From Planctomycetales bacterium 10988 (GTDB taxonomy: Bacteria; Planctomycetota; Planctomycetia; Pirellulales; Pb10988): 64,000 nucleotides of DNA. How positions within the stretch are numbered: position 1 is the stretch's first letter; every line of letters begins with the position of its first letter. Location: the NCBI GenBank assembly GCA_009664345.1, contig CP043547.1, positions 5,360,709 through 5,424,708 on the forward strand. The letters are read 5' to 3'. Below the pieces are notes generated by a model. It did no database searches, was not told the origin of the DNA, and saw only the letters and a program-made list of their open reading frames with translations. Shown one piece after another: positions 63,663 to 64,000 of the stretch. A program made the position numbers and the translations under genes.

Positions 63663-64000
63663 CTAGTTGCGATAAGCGGTTGAGCCAGGTCGGCGTGACC
63701 GGAAGCTCGAACTATTTTGACCGGCTTCCAGATCATATTTTTCCCCGGAGTTCGGTCGGAAAATACGATTCGTTCGCGAGTACCCGATGTAATCAAGGAA
63801 TTCATCCAAACTCAATCGGCGAACCCCATTGCGGGTGGCTTCGTCTTTGAGCTTGTTCGACGCGGTATTGACCGCCCCGAGATTCGCAGCGGCTTGGGCG
63901 GCGGCATCCGAAACACGTTCCCCGACAATCAGGTAACGGGTTCGCGGGGTGATCTGCCCGGAGATTTGCCCATCCGGACGAACTTCGGCATCGACTACGC
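63663..64000 (-). CDS. Partial hypothetical protein (C-terminal 112 residues), BRCT-like
   Basis: Reading leftward from the window edge the frame is open to a TAG at 63663-63665. It contains VRPDGQISGQITPRTRYLIV, GERVSDAAAQAAANLGAVNT, then SNKLKDEATRNGVRRLSLDE and FLDYIGYSRTNRIF, ending in a basic Ser/Arg tail. The order 'TRYLIVGE ... NKLKDEA..NGV..LSLDEFLDYIGY' resembles a BRCT-type end, but this is weak. The start is outside the window. The bidirectional terminator just downstream supports a true gene end. Confidence 0.7.
   Translation of the reverse strand, partial: VVDAEVRPDGQISGQITPRTRYLIVGERVSDAAAQAAANLGAVNTASNKLKDEATRNGVRRLSLDEFLDYIGYSRTNRIFRPNSGEKYDLEAGQNSSSFRSRRPGSTAYRN

Overview
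The window looks like chromosomal DNA of a planctomycete (inferred, not confirmed). Pointers are: Ser/Thr kinases carrying an N-terminal 'WQxxxLL-G' module; very long ELWxxDGT/FG-GAP surface proteins that begin with an LExLExRxLL motif; an FGE-fold protein; a Cys-rich HEAT-like lipoprotein; and a general abundance of very long proteins. Most core genes prefer G/C in third positions. Several accessory blocks are clearly more A/T-rich: about 150-600, 7.2-12.5 kb, 24.5-26.1 kb and the 3' part of the vgrG gene.

Layout: 1-1105 (minus strand) holds a partial gene and two small genes that look damaged, one by a single-base frameshift and one by an in-frame TGA. 1169-3969 (minus) is the coupled TIGR03546/TIGR03545 pair. 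4398-7172 is recQ with a long C-terminal extension. 7232-12474 is a tandem array of six divergent paralogs with two DUF1963/YwqG-like halves, five of them sharing one near-identical N-terminal leader. A rhomboid protease, an FGE-fold protein lacking the catalytic cysteines, and lysS follow, with a short intergenic repeat in two of the gaps. 17153-24472 holds two tandem giant ELWxxDGT/FG-GAP proteins. 24654-26096 is an A/T-rich secreted protein. 26305-28793 is a LolCDE-type ABC permease and ATPase, followed by ilvE behind a hairpin-rich leader. 30092-35073 holds an FHA/AAA+ regulator, a membrane Ser/Thr kinase and a glycosyltransferase; a small lipoprotein lies on the minus strand.

The most unusual part runs from 35855 to 45577. 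It carries an Hcp-like protein, two membrane proteins of unknown family, a single polypeptide combining TssB- and TssC-like sheath halves, a VgrG with a mosaic 3' end, and directly after it a Met/Ala/Leu-rich protein with almost no acidic residues that I cannot assign to a family. A DUF6398/pRiA4b-ORF3-type protein follows. No ClpV, TssK, TssF/G or TssJLM is visible here, so this is either a separated piece of a type VI secretion system or a reduced contractile device.

The last part holds a 1821-residue membrane-anchored protein with a caspase-like domain that seems to have lost its catalytic His and Cys, a Cys-rich lipoprotein, a purB resembling the vertebrate-type enzyme, and a 2592-residue protein with six kinase-like domains (four degenerate, two canonical) ending in membrane segments. 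A partial minus-strand gene closes the window behind a bidirectional terminator.
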